The position numbers and the translations under genes were made by a program. 60,561 nucleotides of DNA, taken from NCBI RefSeq assembly GCF_028610675.1, contig NZ_JAQQWS010000017.1:1-60561 (forward strand), in the 5' to 3' direction. Below, piece by piece: positions 18,607-27,537 of the stretch. Below the pieces are notes generated by a model that was not told the DNA's origin, made no database searches, and worked only from the letters and a program-made list of their open reading frames with translations. The first letter of the stretch is position 1. The number at the start of each line of letters is the position of its first letter. This DNA comes from Alkalihalobacillus pseudalcaliphilus (GTDB lineage: Bacteria; Bacillota; Bacilli; Bacillales; Bacillaceae_D).

Positions 18607-19380
18607 ATGGCTAAAATCATCGCTGTAGCAAATCAAAAAGGCGGCGTAGGTAAAACCACAACATCTGTTAACCTTAGTGCTTGTTTAGCATATATAGGAA
18701 AGCGTGTATTACTCGTTGATATTGACCCTCAAGGCAATGCAACAAGTGGGACAGGCGTTGAAAAAGGCGATGTTGAAGAATGTGTGTATGACGTTTTAGT
18801 AGAAGATGTTGAAGCAAAGCAAGTGATTAAAAAAACGACAGTTGAAAACCTTGATATTATCCCATCTACAATCCAACTATCAGGGGCAGAAATTGAGTTA
18901 GTCCCAACGATTTCAAGAGAAGTGCGGTTAAAAAGAGCTTTATCTACTGTTTCAAAAGATTATGATTACATTTTTATTGATTGTCCTCCTTCATTAGGTT
19001 TGTTAACAATTAATGCTTTAACAGCAGCTGATTCGGTTTTAATTCCTGTTCAATGTGAATATTACGCGTTAGAAGGATTAAGCCAATTATTAAATACAGT
19101 GCGTCTCGTTCAAAAGCATTTAAATACAGAACTAGCCATAGAAGGTGTTTTATTAACGATGCTTGATGCAAGAACGAATCTTGGTATTCAAGTTATAGAT
19201 GAAGTTAAGAAATACTTTAGAGAGAAAGTTTTCGATTCCATTATTCCGCGTAATGTCCGTTTAGGGGAAGCTCCAAGTCATGGAAAACCTATTATTATCT
19301 ATGATCCTAAGTCGCGTGGTGCTGAAGTCTATTTAGAATTAGCAAAGGAAGTGGTGGCTAGTGGCGAAAAGGTTGGGTAA
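18607..19380 (+). CDS. soj: Chromosome partitioning ATPase Soj (ParA)
   Basis: Soj is a ParA ATPase that drives origin segregation and regulates DnaA in Bacillus. The 257 aa begin MAKIIAVANQKGGVGKTTTS, with the deviant Walker A motif KGGVGKTT. DIDPQGNAT and FIDCPPSLG are the A' and B motifs. The ATG at 18607 follows AGAGGGTGA. Its 3' end overlaps spo0J by 20 bp. Confidence 0.97.
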   Translation: MAKIIAVANQKGGVGKTTTSVNLSACLAYIGKRVLLVDIDPQGNATSGTGVEKGDVEECVYDVLVEDVEAKQVIKKTTVENLDIIPSTIQLSGAEIELVPTISREVRLKRALSTVSKDYDYIFIDCPPSLGLLTINALTAADSVLIPVQCEYYALEGLSQLLNTVRLVQKHLNTELAIEGVLLTMLDARTNLGIQVIDEVKKYFREKVFDSIIPRNVRLGEAPSHGKPIIIYDPKSRGAEVYLELAKEVVASGEKVG

Positions 19381-20215
19381 AGGGTTACAAGCTTTCTTTC
19401 CGGAACACGAAGAGGAAAAAGAATCACGTATTGAGGAAGTAGAGTTACAAGATTTAAGGCCAAATCCATATCAACCACGTAAAACATTTTCAGATGAAGC
19501 AATTGAAGAGTTATCTATTTCAATTAAAGAAAATGGTATTTTACAGCCAATTACGGTTAGGCAGAGTCTTAAAGGTTTCGAAATCGTCGTTGGTGAGCGT
19601 CGTTTCCGTGCAGCCCAATTAGCAGGTTTAGAGAGAATTCCTGTTATTGTTAAAGAGTTATCAGAAGATAAAATGATGGAGCTCGCCTTAATTGAAAATC
19701 TTCAGCGAGAAGATTTAAATCCAATTGAAGAAGCTAGGGCATATCAAAGATTAATGGAGCACCTAAAAGTTACACAAGAACAATTGTCAAAAAAACTTGG
19801 AAAAAGTAGACCTCATATTGCTAATCATTTAAGATTATTACAATTACCTCAAGTTGTTCAACAATTTATTTCGGACGGTAAATTGTCAATGGGGCACGGA
19901 CGAGCTTTACTAGGATTAAAAGATAAGAATAAAATCTCATTGTTATTAGAGAAAATACTTCAAGAAAAATTAAGTGTTCGTGAAGTTGAACAAATGGTTC
20001 AGCGTTTAAATGAAGATGTTTCACGTGAAACAAAGCAAAAAAAGGTTTCACTATCTCCTTTTCTGAGGGAAAGACAAGATTTATTAAAAGCACATTTTGG
20101 AACTTCAGTTACAATTAAACCTGGAAAGAAAAAAGGTAAAATTGAAATTGATTATTTCTCAGAAGAAGATTTAGAAAGAATTTTACACCTTATGGGAAAT
20201 GATACAAACGAATAA
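19361..20215 (+). CDS. spo0J: ParB-family centromere-binding protein Spo0J
   Basis: Spo0J binds parS, uses CTP to clamp and spread, recruits SMC, and antagonises Soj. The 284 aa begin MAKRLGKGLQAFFP. They contain GERRFRAAQLAGL (CTP motif), a helix-turn-helix (TQEQLSKKLGKSRPHIANHLR) and a C-terminal dimerisation region. The start is a GTG inside the end of soj, giving translational coupling. The gene itself contains a perfect parS (20017-20032), as in B. subtilis. Confidence 0.97.
   Translation: MAKRLGKGLQAFFPEHEEEKESRIEEVELQDLRPNPYQPRKTFSDEAIEELSISIKENGILQPITVRQSLKGFEIVVGERRFRAAQLAGLERIPVIVKELSEDKMMELALIENLQREDLNPIEEARAYQRLMEHLKVTQEQLSKKLGKSRPHIANHLRLLQLPQVVQQFISDGKLSMGHGRALLGLKDKNKISLLLEKILQEKLSVREVEQMVQRLNEDVSRETKQKKVSLSPFLRERQDLLKAHFGTSVTIKPGKKKGKIEIDYFSEEDLERILHLMGNDTNE
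20017..20032. promoter_or_regulatory. parS centromere site 2 (inside spo0J)
   Basis: A perfect TGTTTCACGTGAAACA palindrome within the spo0J coding region, where it encodes DVSRET. It is identical to the site at 17161. Confidence 0.95.
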
Positions 20216-20221
20216 ATAATA

Positions 20222-20271
20222 GAAGGGTTATCCATTTGGTTTTCTAACTAAATAGGTAACTCTTTTTTGTT
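20222..20271 (+). terminator. soj-spo0J terminator
   Basis: Stem AAGGGTTATCC with GGTAACTCTT (including G-U pairs) around a loop of about 20 bases, then a T-run. Confidence 0.65.
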
Positions 20272-20277
20272 ACTAGT

Positions 20278-20305
20278 TTGAGTTATGAAGTAAATTTGAT
20301 ATGAT
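20278..20305 (+). promoter_or_regulatory. Promoter of the cysteine desulfurase-like gene
   Basis: TTGAGT (20278-20283), a 16-bp spacer and TATGAT (20300-20305), about 36 bp before the start codon. Confidence 0.5.
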
Positions 20306-20341
20306 AGGAGAGATATTGGAACTGATGAAAGGAAGACGATA

Positions 20342-21490
20342 ATGATATATTTTGATCATGCGGCTACCTCTTTTCCAAAGCCAAAAGAGGTAGGCGAGGC
20401 TATGCTCGCGGCGGTTAATGAGTATGGAGCTAACCCGGGAAGGGGAGGGCATGCCCTTTCTGAAAGAGCAGCTGCAACTATAACAAAAACTAGAAATGAA
20501 CTAGCAGCATTCTTTTACGCACCAGCAGGTAAGCATGTTTGGTTTTACCAAAATGCAACCATGGCTCTTAATCAAGCTATTTTAGGGTTTCCATTTGAAG
20601 AAGGCCAACATGTAGTAACGACTGCTTTTGAACATAATTCCGTATTGAGACCATTAAATCGATTAGTAGAAGAAAAGCGTATTGATGTTACATATGTTGA
20701 ACCAAATGAAGAAGGATTTATTTCTGTAAACGACCTGAAAATGGTTATGACAGAGCAGACCAAAATGTTGGTGGTAACACACGCATCAAATGTTACAGGG
20801 GCAATGATAGACTTAAAAAAAGTAGCTGAAATGGCCAAGCAGTATGGAGCTATTCTATTAGTTGATGCCTCTCAAACAGCGGGGACTGTACCTATAAATA
20901 TGGAAGAGCTAGGGATCGATTTATTAGCTTTTGCTGGACACAAAAGCATGTTAGGTCCACAAGGAATCGCTGTGTTAATGAGTCGTGAAGACTATCAGTT
21001 AAAGCCGCTTATTACTGGAGGTACGGGTCGTGATTCAGAGTTACCAGGCCAACCTGTTACATGGCCGGAAAGATATGAAGCGGGAACTTTAAATACACCA
21101 GGAGTAGCTGGGTTATTAGCTGGATTAGAGTTTATTAAACAAGAAAGTCTAAAAAAAATATATACACATGAACAAAACTTGTTACGAATTTGCTTAGAAG
21201 GATTAGCAGCAATTTCTAATATCACCATTTATAGTCCGAAACAGGGAAATGAGCAAATGGCCGTTGTTTCTTTTCGTATTGAAAATATTGGCAGCCATGA
21301 AGTTGCTATGATACTTGACCAGCATTATCAAATTTGTGTGCGAGCAGGCTTACATTGTGCTCCAAGAACACACCATTCACTAGCATCTATAGATACAGGC
21401 TTAATAAGAGCAAGCTTTGGACCTTATAATACAGAAGATGAAGTGTATACATTCATCGATGCTATCAAACAAATCGCATCAGCATTCTAA
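20342..21490 (+). CDS. Cysteine desulfurase family aminotransferase (class V, SufS-like)
   Basis: This PLP enzyme of the NifS/SufS fold (382 aa) begins MIYFDHAATSFPKPKEV. It has the PLP lysine in LLAFAGHKSMLGPQG and a catalytic cysteine in RAGLHCAPRTHHS, then the family's IRASFGPYNTEDEV. The cysteine suggests sulfur transfer from cysteine. It resembles the stand-alone desulfurase-like group often found outside suf operons, so the acceptor is unknown. It is monocistronic, with GGAAG before the ATG. Confidence 0.85.
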   Translation: MIYFDHAATSFPKPKEVGEAMLAAVNEYGANPGRGGHALSERAAATITKTRNELAAFFYAPAGKHVWFYQNATMALNQAILGFPFEEGQHVVTTAFEHNSVLRPLNRLVEEKRIDVTYVEPNEEGFISVNDLKMVMTEQTKMLVVTHASNVTGAMIDLKKVAEMAKQYGAILLVDASQTAGTVPINMEELGIDLLAFAGHKSMLGPQGIAVLMSREDYQLKPLITGGTGRDSELPGQPVTWPERYEAGTLNTPGVAGLLAGLEFIKQESLKKIYTHEQNLLRICLEGLAAISNITIYSPKQGNEQMAVVSFRIENIGSHEVAMILDQHYQICVRAGLHCAPRTHHSLASIDTGLIRASFGPYNTEDEVYTFIDAIKQIASAF

Positions 21491-21639
21491 ATAACGAGAA
21501 GTAGATCCACTAGCCATTTCATTTTGCCCTATAACTGGTTGAATTTTGTTAAATTTGATTTTGCTTCTTTAACGGGTGTCATTTTATTCACTTTGATTTT
21601 TATTGTTATTTATTTTAAAGAATGTTATTTGTACTTGAG

Positions 21640-21819
21640 AATGAGCAGTCAACCAGCGGATGACCTTGCGGAGACTCCCTTGGGACATAGTGGCAGAGCT
21701 GAGAACCAGCGGTGTAGCCGATGAGCTCAGCTCTGCCACATGATTGTCTCGGAGCATGATTTTCGGTACAGATGAGTAGAACTCCGCATATGAGTATCAG
21801 CACTAACTTTCATAAAAAA
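21640..21819. repeat. Dispersed intergenic repeat (GCGGAGACT-CCTTGGGAC family)
   Basis: It contains GCGGAGACTCCCTTGGGAC and the inverted pair GGCAGAGCTGAG / CTCAGCTCTGCC (foldable), and ends in CACTAACTTTCATAAAAAA at 21802-21819. The same blocks recur at 47220-47370 and, inverted, at 58440-58570. It fills the gap between the desulfurase-like gene and the DUF554 gene. The DNA from 21520 to 21600 resembles 47110-47180 and may belong to the element. Confidence 0.7.
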
Positions 21820-21836
21820 GAGGAGAAGTAAATGAA

Positions 21837-22544
21837 ATGGTATTAATTGGAACTTTAGTGAATGGAGCTGCCATTATTATTGCTGCTCTTATCGGCTTAC
21901 AAATTAAACAAATATCAGACAATTTAAAAACTACCGTCATGCAAGCATTATCACTAGCGATCATCGTGTTAGGGATCACGATGGCGATAAAAACAGAACA
22001 ATTTATTATCGTTATCTCTAGCTTAGTCATAGGTGCAATCTTGGGGGAAAAACTCAATGTGGATGGTTGGCTTAATCGAATTGGTTTTTGGGTCGAAAAA
22101 AGGTTAGGAGCATCACAAGACGGTAAAGTAGCCAAAGCCTTTGTAACAACAACCCTTATTTATGTAGTAGGTGCTATGGCAATTTTAGGTGCACTTGATA
22201 GTGGACTTAGGGGCGATCATTCGGTGTTGTTTACTAAATCCTTGCTAGATGGTGTTTCATCATTGATCTTTGCTTCAACTATGGGTATAGGAGTAGCTCT
22301 TTCAGCCATTCCTGTTATACTTTATCAAGGTGGAATTGCGTTATTTGCGGGTCAGATTAACACATGGGTACCTGATATACTGATGGACACCTTCATTATA
22401 GAAATGACTTCCGTTGGAGGCATCTTAATAATCGCAATTGGTCTGAACTTACTTGGACTTACGCAAATTAAAGTGGCCAATTTATTAATGAGTATCCCAG
22501 TTGTTGCTTGTATCGTAACCATCTTATATATTATTCCATTATAA
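21837..22544 (+). CDS. DUF554 family membrane protein (YdfK/YqgA-like)
   Basis: A 235-aa polytopic membrane protein, with about six or seven hydrophobic segments and the family pattern GTLVNGAAIIIAALIGL at the N terminus. SSLVIGAILGEKLNVDGWL and ATMGIGVALSAIPVILYQGG follow. Function is not established for this family; transport has been guessed. GAGGAG lies upstream of the ATG, directly after a dispersed repeat. The following 370 bp hold a weak hairpin with eight T (about 22668-22700) and another repeat. Confidence 0.85.
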   Translation: MVLIGTLVNGAAIIIAALIGLQIKQISDNLKTTVMQALSLAIIVLGITMAIKTEQFIIVISSLVIGAILGEKLNVDGWLNRIGFWVEKRLGASQDGKVAKAFVTTTLIYVVGAMAILGALDSGLRGDHSVLFTKSLLDGVSSLIFASTMGIGVALSAIPVILYQGGIALFAGQINTWVPDILMDTFIIEMTSVGGILIIAIGLNLLGLTQIKVANLLMSIPVVACIVTILYIIPL

Positions 22545-22712
22545 TATTATCATAAGTTTATTAATGATAGAAAAGCTACTACTAACTGTTGAAGAGATTG
22601 ATACTTATAGGTGAAGTAAATCAGAACATAAATAATTATGGTGCTACTAATCATTTGCACTATGACGCTACCTCAATTAGTTGAAGGAGGCGTTTTTTTT
22701 CGCTCAGCACCA

Positions 22713-22890
22713 ACTTTCATCTAAAACCCACATAGCGAGGCCAAAACCAGCTCCGCCACCAACAAAAATGAACGTTGTTTTTGTACAGCAATGAAACGAA
22801 AAAAAGAGCCTCCAATGCGGAGCAAATCAAAATCATGGTAGCGACGAGCAGAACTCCGCATATCGCACCTAACTAACTTTCATACAAAAA
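22713..22890. repeat. Dispersed repeat: 63-bp module plus A-type fragment
   Basis: 22713-22775 is a 63-bp module (ACTTTCAT ... ATGAACGT) containing CCACATAGCGAGGCC and CTCCGCCACCAACAAA. It is closely similar to 47359-47420 and inverted 58406-58467. At 22819-22830 GGAGCAAATCAA resembles the 51-bp unit sequence seen at 41420 and 47050. It ends with CTAACTTTCATACAAAAA at about 22867-22885. Confidence 0.65.
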
Positions 22891-22914
22891 AGTACCCAAT
22901 CATGAGTACTTTCC
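22886..22914 (-). terminator. yyaC terminator
   Basis: On the minus strand, AAAGTAC pairs with GTACTTT around a 10-base loop, followed by a T-run. It lies about five bases beyond the yyaC stop. Confidence 0.75.
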
Positions 22915-22918
22915 TTTG

Positions 22919-23587
22919 TTAAAGCTTAAATTTATCCGTTTTCATAAAAGCAAAGGCATTACTGAATGGACTTTTCCTGTTTGAAAATGCAAGAGGAGTG
23001 ACAGAATACGGCTTTGACTCAGATAGTTTCTTATCAACTTGATAAAAGGCACGAGAGATAATGTCTGCCATTGTCATTACCGTGTAAAGGCGTGTATTTT
23101 GTAACACAAAATATTCCATCATCCCCCCTACATTAACGATGCCAGTTAAATGGATATCACCCACAGCTGGTAGCTCCTTTTTAACAGCGGCTCCTGGAGA
23201 CACAGGTCCTTTTGCTACTGTAATATCACCAATACTTTTTGTTTTTCCTAAACAAGCGTCAATCGCAATAATAAAAGGTTGCTCAAAGGTTTGTTCAATG
23301 AGGTTGATTTTTTCAAGTAAATTTACAGCATGAACCGGGTCCTTTAATGTGCCAAACACATGGAAGTTTTCCAGATTCAGAGATTCGAGGTTAGAGCCAA
23401 TGATGGGTCCTAGCGAATCACCGGTCGAGCGATCTGTTCCTATACAAACGATTACTGTTGGAATCGAAGTTTTATCTGGAAGGTATTCATATAGGGCAGT
23501 TGCTAAATCATCTGTAATGGTCGGCTCATCCATATGCTTTCGAAAGGGATTTGTTTTTTTACTGAAAAGACGATAGTTTGTACTCAT
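22919..23587 (-). CDS. yyaC: Spore protease-like protein YyaC (DUF1256)
   Basis: A 222-aa protein of the YyaC family, related to the germination protease fold. Visible blocks are VIVCIGTDRSTGDSLGP, FIIAIDACLGKTKSIG and VGDIHLTGIVNVGGMM. YyaC is a sporulation-associated protein in Bacillus whose substrate is not defined. The ATG at 23587 has AAGGAG upstream; a longer frame to 23647 lacks a ribosome site. It is divergent from the YkvI-like gene, and both share a 104-bp promoter gap. Confidence 0.88.
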   Translation of the reverse strand: MSTNYRLFSKKTNPFRKHMDEPTITDDLATALYEYLPDKTSIPTVIVCIGTDRSTGDSLGPIIGSNLESLNLENFHVFGTLKDPVHAVNLLEKINLIEQTFEQPFIIAIDACLGKTKSIGDITVAKGPVSPGAAVKKELPAVGDIHLTGIVNVGGMMEYFVLQNTRLYTVMTMADIISRAFYQVDKKLSESKPYSVTPLAFSNRKSPFSNAFAFMKTDKFKL

Positions 23588-23691
23588 ATTTTCGACTCCT
23601 TCGCCATAGTAGTAACAGTATACGGTTATCTGTTCGTTTCTATACATATATACAAGAGAAAAAGATAACGATGTTGAAGGGAGCCATAGAT

Positions 23692-24723
23692 ATGGTACGA
23701 AATGGGCTTATGTGGATGTTCTTAATAGTTGGGACGATGATTGGTGCTGGCTATGCTTCTGGAAGAGAAATTTGGGAATTTTTTGGCTCTGAAAGTGGAC
23801 TAGCCATTTTTTTATTTATGATCTTATTTATTATTTGCAGTTATGTCGTCATGCATATTAGCTATAAACATCAATCAGCTCATTATCTACCTGTTTTACA
23901 TATTCTTATGGGAAAGAGAATATCAAAGCTCTATGATGTGATGATAATTCTTTACTTATTCACAACAACGGTTATTATGCTTGCTGGTGGGGGAGCTACA
24001 TTAGAAGTTGTCCATTTTCCATTTTGGGCCGGTGTAGTTATTGTAGCAGCATTTGTTGTTGTTTTATTTATTTGGGATACCGATGGGATTACAACAATCC
24101 ATACAGTGATTACACCTATTCTTATTTTTGCCCTCGTTTCTGTGTTGTTTGCTTTTCAATCATTACATGGCTTTCCCTTAACATTTTGGGAGGAGAAACA
24201 AGGTAATTGGCCAACAGCTCTTACTTTTACTGCCTTAAATATTTTACCGCTCATATCGGTTTTAGGAGCGATTGGACAAAAAATAAAAGGCAAAGGGGAA
24301 ATCGTGATTGCTGCCGTTGGTAGTGGTACCATACTTGGAGGGCTAACCTTTTTATATAATAGCTCACTCATTGAAGTGGCTAGTGAATTAGTTGTGTATG
24401 AAATACCACTTTTTGCGATTTTGCAGCATTACCCGTATTATATGGTGCTTGTCATGTCAGGGATATTATGGGTGGCTATTTATACGACAGCAGCTTCAGG
24501 TGTTTTTGGACTCATTTCGAGAATACGTGAATATATTCAAGCACCAGCGTGGGTACTTGCTTTGATGCTTGTAGCCATTATGGCTCCTTTAACAATGTTT
24601 GGTTTTTCCAATTTAATTAGTTTCTTATATCCTTTATATGGCGTATTAAATTTATACTTATTCTCATCCATTATGTTATATCCTATCTTACATCATAAAG
24701 CGATTCGACCTAAAATAGAATAA
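23692..24723 (+). CDS. YkvI family membrane protein (putative APC-type transporter)
   Basis: A 343-aa protein with about ten hydrophobic segments and the family pattern GTMIGAGYASGREIWEFF near the N terminus, where APC-superfamily carriers have their first unwound helix. GAIGQKIKGKGE and SSLIEVASELVVYEIPLF follow. The substrate is unknown. The ATG at 23692 is preferred because AAGGGAG lies eight bases upstream; earlier in-frame starts overlap the divergent yyaC start. Confidence 0.8.
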   Translation: MVRNGLMWMFLIVGTMIGAGYASGREIWEFFGSESGLAIFLFMILFIICSYVVMHISYKHQSAHYLPVLHILMGKRISKLYDVMIILYLFTTTVIMLAGGGATLEVVHFPFWAGVVIVAAFVVVLFIWDTDGITTIHTVITPILIFALVSVLFAFQSLHGFPLTFWEEKQGNWPTALTFTALNILPLISVLGAIGQKIKGKGEIVIAAVGSGTILGGLTFLYNSSLIEVASELVVYEIPLFAILQHYPYYMVLVMSGILWVAIYTTAASGVFGLISRIREYIQAPAWVLALMLVAIMAPLTMFGFSNLISFLYPLYGVLNLYLFSSIMLYPILHHKAIRPKIE

Positions 24724-24792
24724 TTCTAAAGTTTCACTCCTTTGGACAATCGTGTATAATGGATATAGATTGAGTTGAAAGGGGCGAAGCAG

Positions 24793-24981
24793 TTGGCTGA
24801 GAAGGAGTTTGCTCTTCATGATGTTGTTGAAATGAAAAAGCAGCATCCATGTGGTGAAAATCGGTGGAAGATTATTCGAATGGGTATGGATGTTCGGATA
24901 AAATGCCTTGGATGTCAGCATAGCGTGATGCTACCTCGAAAAGAATTTACGAAAAAGCTGAAGAAGGTTCTTGAAGCTTAG
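24793..24981 (+). CDS. yyzM: DUF951 family protein YyzM
   Basis: A 62-aa protein with the family pattern HDVVEMKKQHPCGENRWKI and RIKCLGCQHSVMLPRKEF. The CxxC cysteines, together with HPCG, suggest a small metal-binding or nucleic-acid-binding fold; function is unknown. The TTG start at 24793 has GGGG eight bases upstream. An in-frame TTG at 24775 is the alternative. It precedes ychF, as in B. subtilis. Confidence 0.85.
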   Translation: MAEKEFALHDVVEMKKQHPCGENRWKIIRMGMDVRIKCLGCQHSVMLPRKEFTKKLKKVLEA

Positions 24982-24997
24982 AATTAAGACGATACAT

Positions 24998-25038
24998 TGA
25001 CAGAATGGGGCGTCTCCTCCAATCTGTCTTGTTTTTGT
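24998..25038 (+). terminator. yyzM terminator
   Basis: GACAGA and TGGGG pair with CTCCA and TCTGTC (one internal mismatch), then TTGTTTTT. Confidence 0.75.
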
Positions 25039-25119
25039 ATGAGCTTATTTCTATAATTGAGAGGACTTATAGGCGTATGTTGATAAATTAATATTTTGAT
25101 AAAAGGAAGTGAATGGTCT

Positions 25120-26220
25120 ATGGCTTTAACAACTGGGATTGTCGGTTTACCTAACGTAGGGAAGTCGACACTATTTAATGCAATAACACAAGCTGGAGCT
25201 GAATCTGCTAACTATCCATTCTGTACGATTGATCCGAACGTAGGAATTGTAGAAGTTCCTGATCATCGTTTACAAAAATTAACGGAACTTGTAGACCCGA
25301 AAAAGACGGTACCAACAGCTTTTGAATTCACTGATATCGCTGGTATTGTTGAAGGAGCAAGTAAAGGTGAGGGATTAGGAAATAAGTTCTTATCTCATAT
25401 TCGCCAAGTTGATGCGATTTCTCATGTTGTACGTTGTTTTGCTGATGATAATATTACGCATGTTTCTGGTAGTGTTAATCCTATTCGTGATATTGAAGTT
25501 ATTAACCTAGAATTAATTTTAGCTGATTTAGAAAGTATTGAAAAAAGAATTGCCCGCGTTGCAAAGTTGGCAAAAACAAAGGATAAAGAAGCTGTAGCAG
25601 AGCTTGAAGTACTAGAAATCCTACAACATACGTTTGAAGAGGAAAAGCCTGCTCGTAGTGTTGAATTTACGGAGGAGCAACAAAAAATTGTTAAGCAGCT
25701 TCACCTATTAACAAGTAAACCGGTCCTTTATGTAGCAAACGTAAGTGAAGAAGATTTACTTGGTGAAGATGATAATGAGTATGTGCAAAAAGTGAAGGAA
25801 TTTGCTAGCTCTGAAAACAGTGAAGTAATTGTTGTTTGTGCCAAAATTGAGTCTGAAATTGCTGAGCTTGATGGTGATGAAAAGCAAATGTTCCTTGAGG
25901 AGTTAGGGATTGAAGAATCTGGATTAGACCAGCTTATCCGCGCCGCTTACCAACTTTTAGGGTTACAAACTTATTTTACGGCAGGTGTACAAGAAGTTCG
26001 TGCGTGGACATTCCGTAAAGGGACAAAAGCACCTCAAGCCGCTGGTATCATCCATACAGATTTTGAGCGTGGTTTCATTCGTGCAGAAATTGTTTCTTAT
26101 GATGATTTAATCGAAGCAGGTTCGATGACAGTGGCAAAAGAAAAAGGAAAAGTTCGACTTGAAGGTAAAGAGTATATTGTCCAAGATGGAGATGTCATTC
26201 ATTTTAGATTTAATGTTTAA
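25120..26220 (+). CDS. ychF: Obg-like ATPase/GTPase YchF
   Basis: A 366-aa P-loop protein of the OBG/HflX class that associates with ribosomes and prefers ATP. The P-loop is GLPNVGKST at the N terminus, with DIAGIVEGASKGEGLGNKFL as the G3 region and a C-terminal TGS domain (GVQEVRAWTFRKG to DGDVIHFRF). The ATG at 25120 follows AAGGAAGTGA. Its place before rpsF is conserved in Bacillus. Confidence 0.97.
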   Translation: MALTTGIVGLPNVGKSTLFNAITQAGAESANYPFCTIDPNVGIVEVPDHRLQKLTELVDPKKTVPTAFEFTDIAGIVEGASKGEGLGNKFLSHIRQVDAISHVVRCFADDNITHVSGSVNPIRDIEVINLELILADLESIEKRIARVAKLAKTKDKEAVAELEVLEILQHTFEEEKPARSVEFTEEQQKIVKQLHLLTSKPVLYVANVSEEDLLGEDDNEYVQKVKEFASSENSEVIVVCAKIESEIAELDGDEKQMFLEELGIEESGLDQLIRAAYQLLGLQTYFTAGVQEVRAWTFRKGTKAPQAAGIIHTDFERGFIRAEIVSYDDLIEAGSMTVAKEKGKVRLEGKEYIVQDGDVIHFRFNV

Positions 26221-26247
26221 TACGTATTGACAATAACTGCAAATGCC

Positions 26248-26276
26248 TTGCTTAGGACAAGCGTTTCTGATATAAT
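26248..26276 (+). promoter_or_regulatory. rpsF operon promoter
   Basis: TTGCTT (26248-26253), a 17-bp spacer and TATAAT (26271-26276) with an extended TGA just before the -10. About 80 nt of leader follow. The segment around 26325-26345 is GC-rich (CTCCGTGTAGGGGCCG) and may form the S6:S18-binding autoregulatory structure known in other rpsF leaders. That last point is a guess from position and composition. Confidence 0.6.
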
Positions 26277-26365
26277 CTAATAATGCGAGTAAAATGACTC
26301 AAGAGAGTAATTTTTTGCTCCTTGCTCCGTGTAGGGGCCGTTTAGACCAAAAGGAGGTGAATGGA

Positions 26366-26653
26366 ATGCGTAAGTATGAAATCATGTACATTATCGCTCC
26401 AAACCTAGAAGAATCAGCTACTAAAGAGTTAATCGAACGTTTTAATGGCGTTTTAACTACAAATGGTGCTGAGCTTGATAAGGTTGAGGAGATGGGTAAG
26501 CGTCGTTTAGCGTATGAAATCAATGATTTCCGTGAAGGTTTCTACGTGTTATTAAACGTAACAGCTAACTCTGATGCAATTAACGAATTTAACCGTCTTG
26601 TGAAAATCAACGAGAACATTATTCGTGTACTTGTGACTAAAGACGAACAGTAA
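26366..26653 (+). CDS. rpsF: 30S ribosomal protein S6
   Basis: 95 aa beginning MRKYEIMYIIAPNLEE, with the S6 motif KRRLAYEINDFREGFYVLL. S6 pairs with S18 on the platform of the 30S subunit. The AAGGAGGTGA ribosome site decides the ATG at 26366. First gene of rpsF-ssb-rpsR. Confidence 0.98.
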   Translation: MRKYEIMYIIAPNLEESATKELIERFNGVLTTNGAELDKVEEMGKRRLAYEINDFREGFYVLLNVTANSDAINEFNRLVKINENIIRVLVTKDEQ

Positions 26654-26676
26654 TAGATTTTTAGGGAGGGGTACGG

Positions 26677-27186
26677 ATGCTAAACCGTGTCGTATTAGTT
26701 GGTCGCTTAACACGTGATCCAGAATTACGTTATACACCAAATGGAGTAGCGGTAGCGAACTTTACCTTAGCGGTAAACCGTCCGTTTTCCAATCAGCAAG
26801 GTGATCGTGAAGCTGACTTCATCAATTGTGTCATTTGGCGCAAACAAGCTGAGAATGTGGCGAACTATTTAAAAAAAGGTAGCTTAGCAGGTGTGGATGG
26901 TCGTGTCCAAACACGTAGCTACGATAATAATGAAGGTCGTCGTGTTTTTATAACAGAGATTGTTGCCGAAAGCGTTCAGTTCTTAGAGCCGCGTGGTTCA
27001 AACCAAGGTGGTAACCAAGGGCAGAATGACTTCTACGGAGGAGCTCCAGCTGGTGGAGGCGGAAATGATTTCGCAAGACAAGGAAATCAACAACAGCCTA
27101 ACCGTCAGTCCAATAGCTTCAATGATGACCCATTTGCAAACGATGGTAAACCAATTGATATTTCAGATGACGATTTACCTTTCTAA
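26677..27186 (+). CDS. ssbA: Single-stranded DNA-binding protein SsbA
   Basis: A 169-aa protein with the OB-fold (MLNRVVLVGRLTRDPELRYT to about residue 105), a Gly/Gln/Asn-rich flexible linker and the acidic tip DISDDDLPF that recruits repair and replication partners. It lies between rpsF and rpsR as in all Bacillus. GGGAGGGG precedes the ATG. Confidence 0.98.
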   Translation: MLNRVVLVGRLTRDPELRYTPNGVAVANFTLAVNRPFSNQQGDREADFINCVIWRKQAENVANYLKKGSLAGVDGRVQTRSYDNNEGRRVFITEIVAESVQFLEPRGSNQGGNQGQNDFYGGAPAGGGGNDFARQGNQQQPNRQSNSFNDDPFANDGKPIDISDDDLPF

Positions 27187-27255
27187 ACCGTACTTCTCAA
27201 GATGAAATATAGCAGAACGTATATAAATTATTTAAATTGAAAGGAGTGCTGCAAC

Positions 27256-27489
27256 ATGGCTCGTCGTGGTCGTCCAAAACGTCGTAAGGTTTGTTTCTTC
27301 ACTGTAAACAAAATTACACACATCGATTACAAAGATACGGATCTTTTAAAACGTTTCATTTCTGAGCGTGGTAAAATCTTACCTCGTCGTGTAACTGGAA
27401 CTTCAGCTAAATATCAACGTCAATTAACTGCTGCAATCAAGCGTTCTCGTCAAATCGCTTTATTACCGTATGTGAATGATGTTAACTAA
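27256..27489 (+). CDS. rpsR: 30S ribosomal protein S18
   Basis: 77 aa beginning MARRGRPKRRKVCFF, with the S18 core DTDLLKRFISERGKILPRRVTG and the C terminus SRQIALLPYVNDVN. It is the last gene of the operon and has its own terminator. Its last 14 codons, stop and terminator have a second, diverged copy at 29851-29945, so this gene end may be one arm of an integration site. Confidence 0.98.
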   Translation: MARRGRPKRRKVCFFTVNKITHIDYKDTDLLKRFISERGKILPRRVTGTSAKYQRQLTAAIKRSRQIALLPYVNDVN

Positions 27490-27536
27490 TTAGCAACTAA
27501 GGCATGTTAGGGTTAAACCTAACATGTCTTTTTTTA
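27445..27536 (+). repeat. rpsR 3'-end repeat, left copy (putative attachment site)
   Basis: Paired with 29851-29945. The first 23 bases (27445-27467) are identical to 29851-29873. The next part differs at three third-codon positions (CCG/CCA, TAT/TAC, GTG/GTT), so both encode SRQIALLPYVNDVN and stop. Each copy then has its own GGCATGTTAG-type terminator. Confidence 0.8.
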
Positions 27537-27537
27537 T
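27501..27537 (+). terminator. rpsR terminator
   Basis: GGCATGTTAGG pairs with CCTAACATGTC around GTTAAA, then seven T. The rest of the gap to the MerR gene (27540-27999) is AT-rich, and I see no gene or clear element in it. Confidence 0.92.
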